A DNA stretch of 64,000 nt from Lasiosphaeris hirsuta (lineage: Eukaryota > Ascomycota > Sordariomycetes > Sordariales > Lasiosphaeriaceae): contig JAUKUA010000005.1 in the NCBI GenBank assembly GCA_030549175.1, positions 4,402,001-4,466,000 on the forward strand, written 5' to 3'. Position 1 is the first letter of the stretch; the number at the start of each line of letters is the position of its first letter. Position numbers and translations under genes: made by a program. This document shows, piece by piece, positions 19,033 through 28,662 of the stretch. The notes below the pieces were generated by a model, which was given only the letters and a program-made list of their open reading frames with translations, ran no database searches and was not told where the DNA came from.

Positions 19033-20706
19033 TTAGGAAATAACAATAACTGAATCAGAAACAGATGAATCAGACGATTCTGCAGCCTCCTTGCAAGTGC
19101 GCGCATTATGGCCAGGCTTGCCGCACACCCCACAACACCGAATCTTCGTACGAGACCCCCCTGCTCCACCACCACTTTGTCGTATTTCTTGGGCTAACTG
19201 CTCACCCACAGCCTTCTGATCCAGTAGATCCTGTGCCTCCTGTACAGTAAGTGACCCTCCAAGCCGCACACGTGTTTTTTTAGCCCTCCGTCGCTTACTA
19301 AGCCCCTCATTGGCCTTGCGTAGTGCCGAGACCTCAGTACGTAAAAGAGCCACCTCGTGCATTACAGCCGTTGTACCTTTGGCTAGTCGATCCACAGCAG
19401 TGAACATTGGGGTTGGAGAGCTGCCCTGATGGTTGGAAATTCGAGTTTTAATAAGTGCTGATTGTGAGGTGGCCTCTCGAGGGTTGTGTGGCGTTTGGGA
19501 GACCCAAGGTAGTGTGGTGGCTAGGTCTGGTACTGGGGGTGTTGGGGTTCGAATACGTACATCCAGCTTCGATATCACCCTTTCTGGGTCGTACGGTATA
19601 AGGCCAGCTCCGGCAAAGCCTCCCTGGATATTCTTTTCTGTGATTGAAGCAGAAAACGCTTCTTTAAACCCACAAAGAAACTCCAGCTTGCTGATGTGTG
19701 TAATGCTCATCCGCATATACTGCTCAACCTCATGACCATACGCCTTCTTCAGCGGCCCAAAGCAGCCAACATCTAGTGGCTGAAGTAGGTGCGAGGCGTG
19801 TGGAGGCATACAGAGCGTAATGATGTTCTGTTCCTAGCAGTAGGTCTCGAATTCTTCGGAGTGGTGGCTCTCGTGGCCGTCAAGGATTAGAAGCCGATAT
19901 TTACCCTTTGTACGAGACGTAGTGTGTAGATCGAAGTGCCGAATCCAATCCATACCTTTTTCATTCGTAGTCCAGCCATTATTAGTTATTGTAATACACC
20001 AGGTGGCCGGAAGGTCGCATTCTTTATACCAGTTGGCAAGGTGATATTGCGCAGCCAAGATGATAAATGGTGAGATGGCCCAGCCTTGAGCATTCACCCC
20101 CTAGATGACTGTAGCCTACTCTCGATTGCCAGGCTGGGCCTGTTTGGCCCTACCACGGCCATCTGAGGTAGTAACTACCATAGTAGGGGTGATAATGCCC
20201 ATCATAAAGCCAGTCTCGTCGAAATTATAGGTATCTTCATCAAGGATACCGTACTTGGCCTTCATGTTATGCACAAGGGTAAACTACTCGCTAATAATCT
20301 TCGGATCTTCGCATTTGGCCCTCTGGTAGTCGTATTTACGCGATAAACGCGTCCGGAGCTCTGGTTGACGTTTGACGAAGTTGTGAGCCCAGAGCTTACC
20401 GACAGGGGTCGCGTCGCGTTCGCGTAACAGTCGGTTGGCCATATCTTCCACGTAACAAAGCCGAGGGCGGAATGCGCGTGTACATAGCTCGATTATGTAC
20501 TGAACAATCGTATTCTCTTCCAAATCGGTCAGTTTACGTGAGTTGGCTGGAATATCGCGTCGTGCAGGCCGGCCGGCGCGTCGGCGTCGAAGGGTATCTT
20601 TATCGACGTCGTAGATCCGAGCTATAGCTCGGACTTTAAGTTTTGGGTCTTTTTGAAGAGCTCTGAGGGCTAGGTTTATCCTAGCCTCGTACGAGGGTGT
20701 TGCCAT
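19033..20706 (-). pseudogene. pogo/Fot1-type DDE transposase with four TAG nonsense codons
   Basis: One frame runs from ATG 20706 to the stop at 19033 (557 codons before the stop). Order: a Psq-type helix-turn-helix (YEARINLALRAL..VRAIARIYDVDKDTLRRR), a CENP-B-type DNA-binding region, the DDE core, then a Ser/Thr-rich region, a coiled-coil-like stretch and a C-terminal CCHC zinc knuckle (CGVCGKPGHNARTC). The catalytic acidic residues are in place: NFDETGF, LDGHESH and LLQPLDVGCF. TAG codons interrupt at 20284-20286, 20116-20118, 20101-20103 and 19834-19836. Neighbouring residues suggest former TGG (first two) and CAG (last two). Every change fits CpA-to-TpA on one strand or the other. There is no frameshift, so inactivation looks recent. 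Confidence 0.9.
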
Positions 20707-20758
20707 CGTTCGTTGTGGTAGAATTTGGTGTTTTGTGTGAAGGTGGGGTGTCGCGTTG

Positions 20759-20810
20759 AAAAGTGGCGCACTCGCTTATATGGCGCACTCGCTTATAAAG
20801 TACGTTATAG
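20759..20810 (-). repeat. right terminal inverted repeat of the pogo/Fot1-type element
   Basis: Perfect inverse of 18939-18990, 53 bp upstream of the transposase start. Confidence 0.92.
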
Positions 20811-22234
20811 CTTAATAGAATCTATATCCTTCAATTTAGCTATAAATAATCAAAAAAGGTATAACAACATTCACTAAATTCTTATTATATCTAAATTATT
20901 TTATCACCACTCATCAATGTTGCATTCTTGTGCAGCATCAAAGCTCGCCATGTATGACTCAAATAGAAGACTGGCAATAAGTTATGCAAGTCGTAGCGGA
21001 ACCGATGGGATTTTTTAGATTGGACAATCTAGACAAAAACGAGGGAGCCATGGTGAGAATCCGAGCTCACGACTTCGAAGGGTGAACTTGAAGTGACTCG
21101 CATGCAAAAGTCCTATTGAGAAAAGGGGCATATACATTTTAGGGTAATGCATCGTGTTCAATTGACTGACAACATCGCCGTTGGGACTGGGGAAATACTG
21201 CAACCTCTTGTGCTTTTATTTTGACGACTCTAGACCGGCAAACGTTTCCGCATAAGACACTTTAGACATGGCTTATGAGACTCTCAATGTTTACATCCTA
21301 ATGGCAACCAAGGCTATGTGGAGTTTGACGAGTCCTGGATGCGAAACCATGGGCGTTACAGACGCAAAGGCAGGACAACAACTGCTTGAGATGGAGGTTA
21401 TGAAACATTATCGGGGGAGACCCCTCGGTTCCGAGGAAAGACTAACCACCAAATGCAGGATTTTTCGACAAGCAAGGTGTCGGGCCCCCGAAGGCTCGCC
21501 TATGTGCAGACCACAGTGCGGAACTTGCTACCATTTCTCATGTACGGAGTACAACAGCTATCTCGCGCCAAGTGCTCCTATCGTTCAAGTTGGCAGCGCT
21601 GTGCAACAAAAGTCTCGTTCAGCAGCATACCCAATCTGGGCATAAGAAACTTGCAGTTGTCGACTGCTGAACATTATCAGGGTCTAGACTTTGCTTTTTA
21701 CCGGGGCAAACATGAGTGTTCAAACGCCACCCAGCTGCATCGATCATCATTGGCTACATCCTGAAGCTGAGGCAAATCCCCACTTGATGAATGCACTCTA
21801 TCGGACATCTGTTAAGCTCTTGGCAGAGGAGGCTTACCCACTGAGAATTCGAGAATGGTGCCGGAGAGTCTCATTTATCGTCTTTTCAAGCAACCAGAAC
21901 TGCGTACGCATCCCGCTGAGAACCTCGCGAATTCGTGTCCAATCACAACCTTGATCACCCCGCCGCTGCGATATCGTGCTTGCAAGAATCCCGCGGCTGA
22001 TAGGCGACAGGAGCTGAAGGATATCGGTGTACAATCTAAGGAAATAACGGAGATAACTTGGCGATCTCGACCTAGAGCCTTGTGCTGCCGTGTGTGATAT
22101 ATATAGAGTATGTCGTTGTTCATCCTCGGTTGATATCGTGTCTCGCAACGCAACAACTTTACAACCCTCCCGAGTTTTACACCCTATTCGCCCTATCAGT
22201 ATCTGTTTCCAAAGCCTTCTTAAAGACCCCAGCC
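20811..22234. other. 1.4-kb intergenic region with TATA box of the metalloprotease gene
   Basis: A 125-codon plus frame at 21268-21645 has no domain and is not called. AT-rich sequence flanks the transposon at 20811-20900. At 22096-22106 a GATATATATAG run lies about 130 bp before the metalloprotease ATG, a plausible TATA box. Confidence 0.45.
22096..22106 (+). promoter_or_regulatory. TATA-like element of the metalloprotease gene
   Basis: TATATATA core about 130 bp upstream of the ATG at 22235, the only such run in the proximal upstream sequence. Position and sequence only; no experimental support. Confidence 0.4.
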
Positions 22235-24025
22235 ATGGCATCCCCCGAATCTTCCACCTGGACGGCCCCTCTGGCAGGCAACCTCGACCTAGCAGAGAAA
22301 CTCCCGGACAAGATCAACGCCATCAACTACTTCCGCCGCTTCGGCTACCTGACCACCGAGGTCGAGGCCCAAGCCGTCGACCTGACACCCATCATCAAGG
22401 CCTTCCAAAAGTCGGGCGGCCTGCCGCAGACGGGCGCCTTCGACCAGGCCACGGCGGAGCTGATGAAGAAGCCCATCTGCGGCTACGCCGAGAAGGAGAC
22501 GGGCGGCGGCCCGCTGGGCTTCACCACTTTCGGGTCCAAGTGGGACCACACGGGGCTGACGTGGCGCGTGGACAGCTGGAGCAACAAGATCAGCGCTGCC
22601 GACGCCCTCACCGCCTTCCGCAGCGCCTTTGCCCGCTGGGCCCAGATCACGCCGCTGACCTTCATCGAGGTGCGGGCTGGTCAGGCTGCTGATATCCGTA
22701 TCCGTTTTGCGCGTCGTGATCATGGTGATGGCAACTCGTTTGACGGCGCGGGTACCGTCCTCGCGCATGCTTACAGTCCGGGCAACGGCCCGGATAATAT
22801 TGGCGGGGATGCGCACTTTGACGAGGACGAGGGGTGGAGCCTCGACTTCTTGTCCAAGGTCGGCTTGCATGAGTTTGGCCATGCCATCGGGCTGGGCCAC
22901 TCGGATGACGCGACAGCCGTCATGTATCGCTTCTTCAACAACCAAGCGGAGTTGCAGCCCGATGACATCCGTGGCGTGCAGAACCTGTACGGGCCGCGCC
23001 GGTCGGGCTGGTTCAGCTTCAACGTCGATGCGGGCAACACTGTCGCCCAGGGCTCAGACTTTGCCGCCGTCAGCCGCATCCCAAATTCCATGGAGGTGTG
23101 GTGGATCGCGCCGAACGGTGCCGTCGAGGATGCGTACTGGTACGAGGGCGGCACCTGGAACCGGTTCCAGCTCGCGCCGCCGGGGAGCGCCGCGCCCGGC
23201 GGCATCCTGGCGCTGTCGCGCATCCCGGGGTCCATGGAGATTTGGTGGATCAGCCCGACGGGCGCCGTCGAGGGCGCCTATTGGTACGAGGGCCGAAGCT
23301 GGCAGCGATACCAGCTCGCGCCTCCTGGCAGTGCTGCCCCTGGGAGCAAGATCACGGGCGTCAGCCGGATCCCGACGTCGATGGAGATCTGGTGGGTTGC
23401 TGGAAATGGATCGGTCCAGGGCGCCTATTGGTACGCTGGCGGGAACTGGACTCGCTATCAGCTCGCGCCGGATGGGAGCGCAGCCCTCCGCGGCGGCATC
23501 AAGGCCACTTCGCGCATCAAGAGCAGCATGGAGCTGTGGTGGGTTGCGCCCAACGGCTCGGTCCAAGACGCGTACTGGTACGAGGGCGGTACATGGAACC
23601 GCTTCCAGCTCGCGCCGGCGGGCAGCGCAGCCGTGACTTCGGGCATCGCGGCTACCACGCGTATCCCCGGGTCGATGGAGATCTGGTGGGTTGCGCCCAA
23701 CGGGTCAGTGCAGGATGCGTACTGGTACGAGGGGGGCAACTGGAACCGGTTCGAGCTCGCGCCGTCGGCCAGCGCGGCTCTGGGGGGGATCGAGGCTGTC
23801 TCGCGCATCCCGGGGAGCATGGAGATCTGGTGGACGGGGACGGATGGGTCGGTCCAGGACGCTTACTGGTACGAGGGGTCCAACTGGTCGCGGTTCCAGC
23901 TGGCTTCGCCCGGGTCTGCGAGAGCGGGCACCGACTTTGCTGCCACGGCGCGCGTATCCAACTCGATGGAGATTTGGTGTGCCACGACGTCCGGGCAGGC
24001 TAAGGATCATTACTGGTATGCGTAG
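22235..24025 (+). CDS. matrixin (M10A-like) metalloprotease fused to a seven-repeat lectin-like beta-propeller
   Basis: ATG 22235 gives 596 residues in one exon. Residues 20-80 resemble the peptidoglycan-binding-like prodomain of matrix metalloproteases and end in KKPICGYAE, placed like the cysteine switch PRCGxPD, with Cys82 as candidate inhibitory ligand. The catalytic domain (about 95-255) has the structural-zinc ligands H163, D165, H178 and H194, the zinc site HEFGHAIGLGH (212-222) and a Met-turn Met230. From about 265 to the end there are seven repeats of about 47 residues built around SRIPxSMEIWWVAPNG and DAYWYEGGxWNRFQLAP. That pattern resembles bacterial PLL-type (DUF346-like) seven-bladed lectins, which bind fucose or methylated sugars. 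No signal peptide is visible, unexpected for this architecture. The last repeat ends at WYA, so the propeller may close with the first strand. Lectin specificity is inference. Confidence 0.9.
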   Translation: MASPESSTWTAPLAGNLDLAEKLPDKINAINYFRRFGYLTTEVEAQAVDLTPIIKAFQKSGGLPQTGAFDQATAELMKKPICGYAEKETGGGPLGFTTFGSKWDHTGLTWRVDSWSNKISAADALTAFRSAFARWAQITPLTFIEVRAGQAADIRIRFARRDHGDGNSFDGAGTVLAHAYSPGNGPDNIGGDAHFDEDEGWSLDFLSKVGLHEFGHAIGLGHSDDATAVMYRFFNNQAELQPDDIRGVQNLYGPRRSGWFSFNVDAGNTVAQGSDFAAVSRIPNSMEVWWIAPNGAVEDAYWYEGGTWNRFQLAPPGSAAPGGILALSRIPGSMEIWWISPTGAVEGAYWYEGRSWQRYQLAPPGSAAPGSKITGVSRIPTSMEIWWVAGNGSVQGAYWYAGGNWTRYQLAPDGSAALRGGIKATSRIKSSMELWWVAPNGSVQDAYWYEGGTWNRFQLAPAGSAAVTSGIAATTRIPGSMEIWWVAPNGSVQDAYWYEGGNWNRFELAPSASAALGGIEAVSRIPGSMEIWWTGTDGSVQDAYWYEGSNWSRFQLASPGSARAGTDFAATARVSNSMEIWCATTSGQAKDHYWYA

Positions 24026-25495
24026 GGCGTTAGTCTGGGTCTTGTGTGAGGGACTGTACTCAAGGTGTTGCGTCAGGCCTGGCATGGAGCCTCCCACTTT
24101 CATCTGTTGTTGGGAGACGCACTGTGATATTACGTATGAGGGACCAAGCTGGAATGCCAAGAAGGGACGTAGTACCGGATAATCCTGACGGTGGACTGTA
24201 GACTTGAACGTCTACCTTGTAAAGTAACTTGTTGCCGACATGAATGTATAATAATACAAGTGTAAAGTAGCACGACATCCGGTCATTCTTTGACTAAAGG
24301 CACTGCGCTGCTGGGTGCATTTGTGCCTGGAATGTATTCACGATTTTATTCATACTTCAACCCCCACTAGTATGTACTTGTGCGCATGAATGGCTTACAA
24401 GACCAATTGCTTTCCCCCACGGTTTAGTAGTAGTAGTAGCACCTCAGACCCAAGGTGAGGTATGTACGGTTCTCTTCATGAAAGCATCAAACATCGATCC
24501 CAACATGCATAATATCATACTTGGGTGATTCATAAAGGCACCATGTCGCTAACCTTGGTTTCCCCAGCCCGACTTATATGAGTCGCTTTTCCAGCATCAA
24601 TATGTCGCACTATAGAACCCCTGATCGGGAGTGGTTCCTGGCCGCCTGAACTTCCACTAGCTACCTAGGTACCTATATAAGTACTCGCCCGTGTGCTCTC
24701 TCCTTATAGATAGACAAATCATTTCACAGATCCGTTTTATGCTCCTTTTTAATGAGGTACAACGTTCACATGCCAAGGTGCTCTGTTTGAAGCCCGCTGG
24801 GTCTCGTTCAATGACAACTGGTATCTGCATTTCGTACCCAGAAATCGAGAAATACATATCAATGGAGTAACGTGTGCAAGGCTAATGCCCGCCAAGCTCC
24901 CTTATTGCTAGATATATTACAATCTAAACCTTCGTTTCTTTGTTAGGTGGGATTTTAAGGTGATGTGACCATGAGAAAGGATCCTCGTTTTGCACAAAGG
25001 CCTCTTGGTATTGTGTCGCGCCGACAACCCAACCAGGACTGGATCGTACATGCAGCGGTCAATTTTAGTGACAAATTCGTTGGCCCCTCCACATCATTTT
25101 CATCTGGTCTCGACGTTCAAGCGCGTGGGGTTGTCCAACTGTCAGAATGGAAAATGCCAACACTTCCCTCCACGAGTCCAAGCCCCACATATCATCCCCC
25201 ACGGGCACAGCTTTTACTCTCCTCCGAGTCTTCCAAAAACCACCACCCGAGGCCTCTTGAGGATCATGACCGACACGAGCCACCGTGGTATTTAGCAGCA
25301 CGGGAAAACTGATGCCAGTAAGTCCCTACTCATTTCGACAATCGATGATTGCTCTCGATATTGTCTACGATTCTTTTTTTCCGCGGACTAACCTTTATCT
25401 TCTCCAGACGGCTGCTCTCACAACACCTTATCGAACGCGGCCACATTTTCCCAAAACCTCCCGGCCGGATACCAATATCCATAATCGCATCCAAA
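24026..25495. other. 1.5-kb intergenic region
   Basis: No gene supported. A short TAG trinucleotide run lies at 24427-24439 and a palindromic CTACCTAGGTACCTA at 24661-24675. A 115-codon frame (24965-25312) lacks coding character. Confidence 0.45.
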
Positions 25496-27295
25496 ATGAC
25501 GCCTCACCTGCCAGTGCCGACAGCCCCCGAGGCAACCTACGGTGCTCTCTCTTCCGTGGGCACCCGGCCTATGTCACTTGACAGACCCGATCTCTCGGTG
25601 ACTGTGATCGTTGACCTACCGAGCGAGATTCTCCTCCACATCGGTTTTTTCCTCAAGGGCGGAACGTCCGAGAAGAAAGACTTGTGGTCGCTGGCCCAAC
25701 TGGCGCGCACTTGCACGCGCCTGTGTGCCATCGCGAGACATCTCTTATACACCGAGATTGCTTGCTACCAGAGTTGTTGGACAACGGGGTACCGTTATGT
25801 CGGGTGCAGGGATGACCTGATACGCCTGCTACGGACAGTCGCGGAAAACAGTCAGATCGCTGCTCTGGTCAAGTCAATTGACTTCTCATCGTGGGGGATG
25901 ACGCAGTGGGAGGAGCATCGGACCCTCGATGATGATGAATTTGACAACCCCTTCGCTCTCCACAACCCCCTCGCTCACCACAACCCCCTTGTTTTCCACG
26001 ACTCCGATGATAAAGATGACCCAAACGGCTCGGATAAAGACCTATGGCTGACATCTACCTCTGCCCAAACCCTCTTTGAGATCATTTACGAGGTCACCGG
26101 GGTTGATGGAAGGCTTGGTGTGGAAGTACTCGAGGGTAGCTTTCCATTCGACTGGCTGGACACGAGCAAATCCCTTCTGTTTCTCTTGCTCTGCTTGGCC
26201 CCCGGCATCTCAACAATGGTTCTCCCACGCGGCGGTACTCGTTGGCCTGGGCCACTCAATCCACGCCCATGGCGGGTGGCGAGGCGCTACCCCTATATAT
26301 TCCCCTCGATGAAAACCCTTGTAATCACAGGGGATCATACGACGGACGACTGCTTGTATCTTCTCGGCGACCTCCTGGATTACTCTCCGAACCTGGAGAG
26401 TTTACGCATCATCGAGTGCTATCTAGCCGACGAACCGGAGTTCCCCATCGACTCTGTCAGCCTACCAAAGCTCTCAACAATTCACCTCAAAGACACCGAC
26501 ATCTTCATTGAGCACCTGGAGCACATGCTGAGCACATGTACTAGCCTGACCGAATTTTACTTCAAGGGGGAATTGAAGACGCTCGAGGATGGGAGACAGC
26601 TCGGAATCTCTAATAGCGCTCGCAACCCGAGGCCGGGTGACACAAGGAGCTTATCCCAGGTCTTTCGCTGTCTCGCGCCATCCCGCGCAACCCTAAGAAG
26701 GGTCGTAGTCGAAGACGAGGAGGGGCAGTTATCGTTTCGGCGAGTATGGCCCCGTGGCGAGGTTATGCCAAATCTCCTCGACGGCTTCCCCATGCTTCAG
26801 GAGCTGACCGTCTCCTACCGATGTATTGGCAGGATCCATGGTCCCCTGCTGGCGGATGTGATCAAGAAGTGCCCAAACATCCAACTGTTCAGCTTAGTCA
26901 ACATCGGCAAGCTCCACGCAACTGACGTTTCCCGGCTCGTCCGAGTCGCTCTTGCTGGCCGCCACTTCAACCGGCTACGTACACTCAGGCTGGTTTCCTG
27001 TTACTCCCAGGAGAAGCTTGTGCCGAGGGGAGAGGCTTTTACCCACGAGGAATACGTGGGCTTGTTCAGATGGTGGAAGCTGATGTGGGCTGTAAGGAAG
27101 GCTGCCAGTGGAGACGCGATCCCGTCTGCCGGAGTGGAACTCACCATCCGACTGAGAGGGGATAGCGATGAGGGCGGATTCCAGCGCAATGAGTGGTGTT
27201 ACCAGGCCCAAGCATTTTCTGAACTCCAGGCAACGGCGTTGGCTAGAAGAAAGACAGCTCTTGAACAGGAGCAGAGGATATTGGATCAGGTTTAG
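25496..27295 (+). CDS. F-box protein with degenerate leucine-rich C-terminal part
   Basis: ATG 25496 (context CAAAATGAC) gives 599 residues in one exon. An F-box lies at about residues 37-90 (VIVDLPSEILLHIGFFLKGG, then LAQLARTCTRLCAIARHLLY). The remainder shows irregular leucine-rich repeats such as FPSMKTLVITGDHTTDD, NLESLRIIECYLADEP and PMLQELTVSYRCIG, as in many fungal F-box proteins. A short internal His/Asn/Leu repeat (NPFALHNPLAHHNPLVFHDS) sits before an acidic stretch at about residue 165. The likely role is recruitment of an unknown substrate to an SCF ubiquitin ligase. In-frame upstream codons exist but this is the first ATG of good context after an in-frame non-coding-like leader. 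The substrate cannot be told. Confidence 0.8.
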   Translation: MTPHLPVPTAPEATYGALSSVGTRPMSLDRPDLSVTVIVDLPSEILLHIGFFLKGGTSEKKDLWSLAQLARTCTRLCAIARHLLYTEIACYQSCWTTGYRYVGCRDDLIRLLRTVAENSQIAALVKSIDFSSWGMTQWEEHRTLDDDEFDNPFALHNPLAHHNPLVFHDSDDKDDPNGSDKDLWLTSTSAQTLFEIIYEVTGVDGRLGVEVLEGSFPFDWLDTSKSLLFLLLCLAPGISTMVLPRGGTRWPGPLNPRPWRVARRYPYIFPSMKTLVITGDHTTDDCLYLLGDLLDYSPNLESLRIIECYLADEPEFPIDSVSLPKLSTIHLKDTDIFIEHLEHMLSTCTSLTEFYFKGELKTLEDGRQLGISNSARNPRPGDTRSLSQVFRCLAPSRATLRRVVVEDEEGQLSFRRVWPRGEVMPNLLDGFPMLQELTVSYRCIGRIHGPLLADVIKKCPNIQLFSLVNIGKLHATDVSRLVRVALAGRHFNRLRTLRLVSCYSQEKLVPRGEAFTHEEYVGLFRWWKLMWAVRKAASGDAIPSAGVELTIRLRGDSDEGGFQRNEWCYQAQAFSELQATALARRKTALEQEQRILDQV

Positions 27296-28662
27296 CCCTG
27301 TTAAAGACGAGGGTGACAGAGCTAAGCGGAGGCACAGTAGAGGTCGCCGACGTTCTGGCAGCTAAACTGTGACCTTGTGAATGTGCTTTCATTTTTAGCA
27401 CTACCCGGCATCCGAACGTTGAGACGCACAGCCCGAGGCTTGTCAGGCTACGTCTCAGAGTTCGAAGTCCTGCCACTTAGCCCACTGAGACTATTCCGAC
27501 GTAGAAACTGCTAGCGGGGGTAAGAAACGCCCGCTCTCGTTGCAATAACAACACCGATTCTCGTTACAGCAACGATACCCGATTCTCGTTACAGCAACGA
27601 TACCCGATTCTCATTACAACGACGCCGATTCTCGGTTCTCAGACGGGTAAGTCTGCACAGTCTCACTCACATCACGGATTTCGTGCTATGAACATTCCTG
27701 ACTTGAATCTCTTCAGGTACTCGCTTATCCCACACCACCGCCAGAAGTCTTTGCTAGTGGTTCGGAGTCGTTGCCGGCAATTCGAAGTTGTTGCACAAAT
27801 TCCTCCATATGGAGTTTTACGAATTTGAGTTAGCAGCGGTACTCATCTGTTCGCTTGCTGAATCGAGGGGGATCATTAATAAACCATTCCTAGCCGGGGT
27901 CATCGACATGGGAATAAGGCTGGAGGGATTAAATACCGTTGCCAGAATGTGTAAGGTATTTTGTAGACCTTCAATCCAACCCATTAGTGTCTGACTGTCC
28001 CCCTCCAAGGCCTATGGTGATATTTTGAAGCCCTGTCTAGTATCAAGAAACAGATATACTGGTATTTCGAAACGCACATTTGGTATTTACTGAGGTCTCC
28101 CCACCATCAGAAAAATACATTCGTGGTATTTAAAAGGCCTTCCCCACGTGCACAAGCTAACACCTGATAACATTTCGGCCTGACTTAGACCATGGCCCGA
28201 GCGAAATGGTAATGTTACAAGGACGCCAACCGATGCATCGTTTCCCGTGCTGAGGGCCCTGAAAGGTGCCATATAATCCCAGTCAACCAATTGATCTATG
28301 ATCTTTGGAGTCCTGATGTTTGCCGATGGGCTAGACACGTCATTAGGAATACTACTTCCTGGTCAGTCGGAGTCGTCAATCGCATCTTGGAGAGAAAGTT
28401 TGAAAGAAGCAAACTGAGTTACGATGAGTAGTTGTGAATAACATCCTTTACACCCCGTGAAATTCCTAAAGATAAGAGATGCAATCCGGGAGTACAGGTG
28501 GGCAACAGGCAGGGACATCCTCACGTGGAGCACCACTCAAAAATCTCCACAAGGCAGGAGCAAAGATCCAGCTCCCCACCCTCCGCGAGTGTTTGGAAAG
28601 TGTTAGCACCTTCGGCTTCCCCATCTGTTTATGAATGCAAAACCAACATCGATATTAGCATC
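27296..28662. other. 1.4-kb intergenic region with tandem repeats
   Basis: Contains the 25-bp tandem array at 27554-27628 and a GGTATT-headed degenerate repeat zone at about 28060-28130 resembling that at 9655-9720. The small frames at 27788-28008 on both strands are not convincing genes. Confidence 0.45.
27554..27628 (+). repeat. 25-bp tandem repeat, three copies
   Basis: Units start at 27554, 27579 and 27604 with CCGATTCTCGTTACAGCAAC (third copy has C-to-T and G-to-A type differences); partial copies CCGATTCTCGG follow from 27625. Minisatellite-like; no coding frame. Confidence 0.8.

Larger units (their letters stand above)
18939..20810. mobile_element. pogo/Fot1-type DNA transposon, full-length with 52-bp terminal inverted repeats
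   Basis: The ends 18939-18990 and 20759-20810 are perfect inverted copies of each other over 52 bp, giving an element of about 1.87 kb. Each terminal repeat contains a 16-bp unit (ATAAGCGAGTGCGCCA) twice in tandem, suggestive of duplicated transposase-binding sites. TA dinucleotides at both borders (CTATAACG on each end) fit the TA target-site duplication of Tc1/mariner-class elements. Exact termini within the TATA are ambiguous by 2 bases. Inside is one transposase gene on the minus strand, broken by nonsense codons. Intact ends mean it could still be mobilised by a related transposase elsewhere. Confidence 0.9.
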
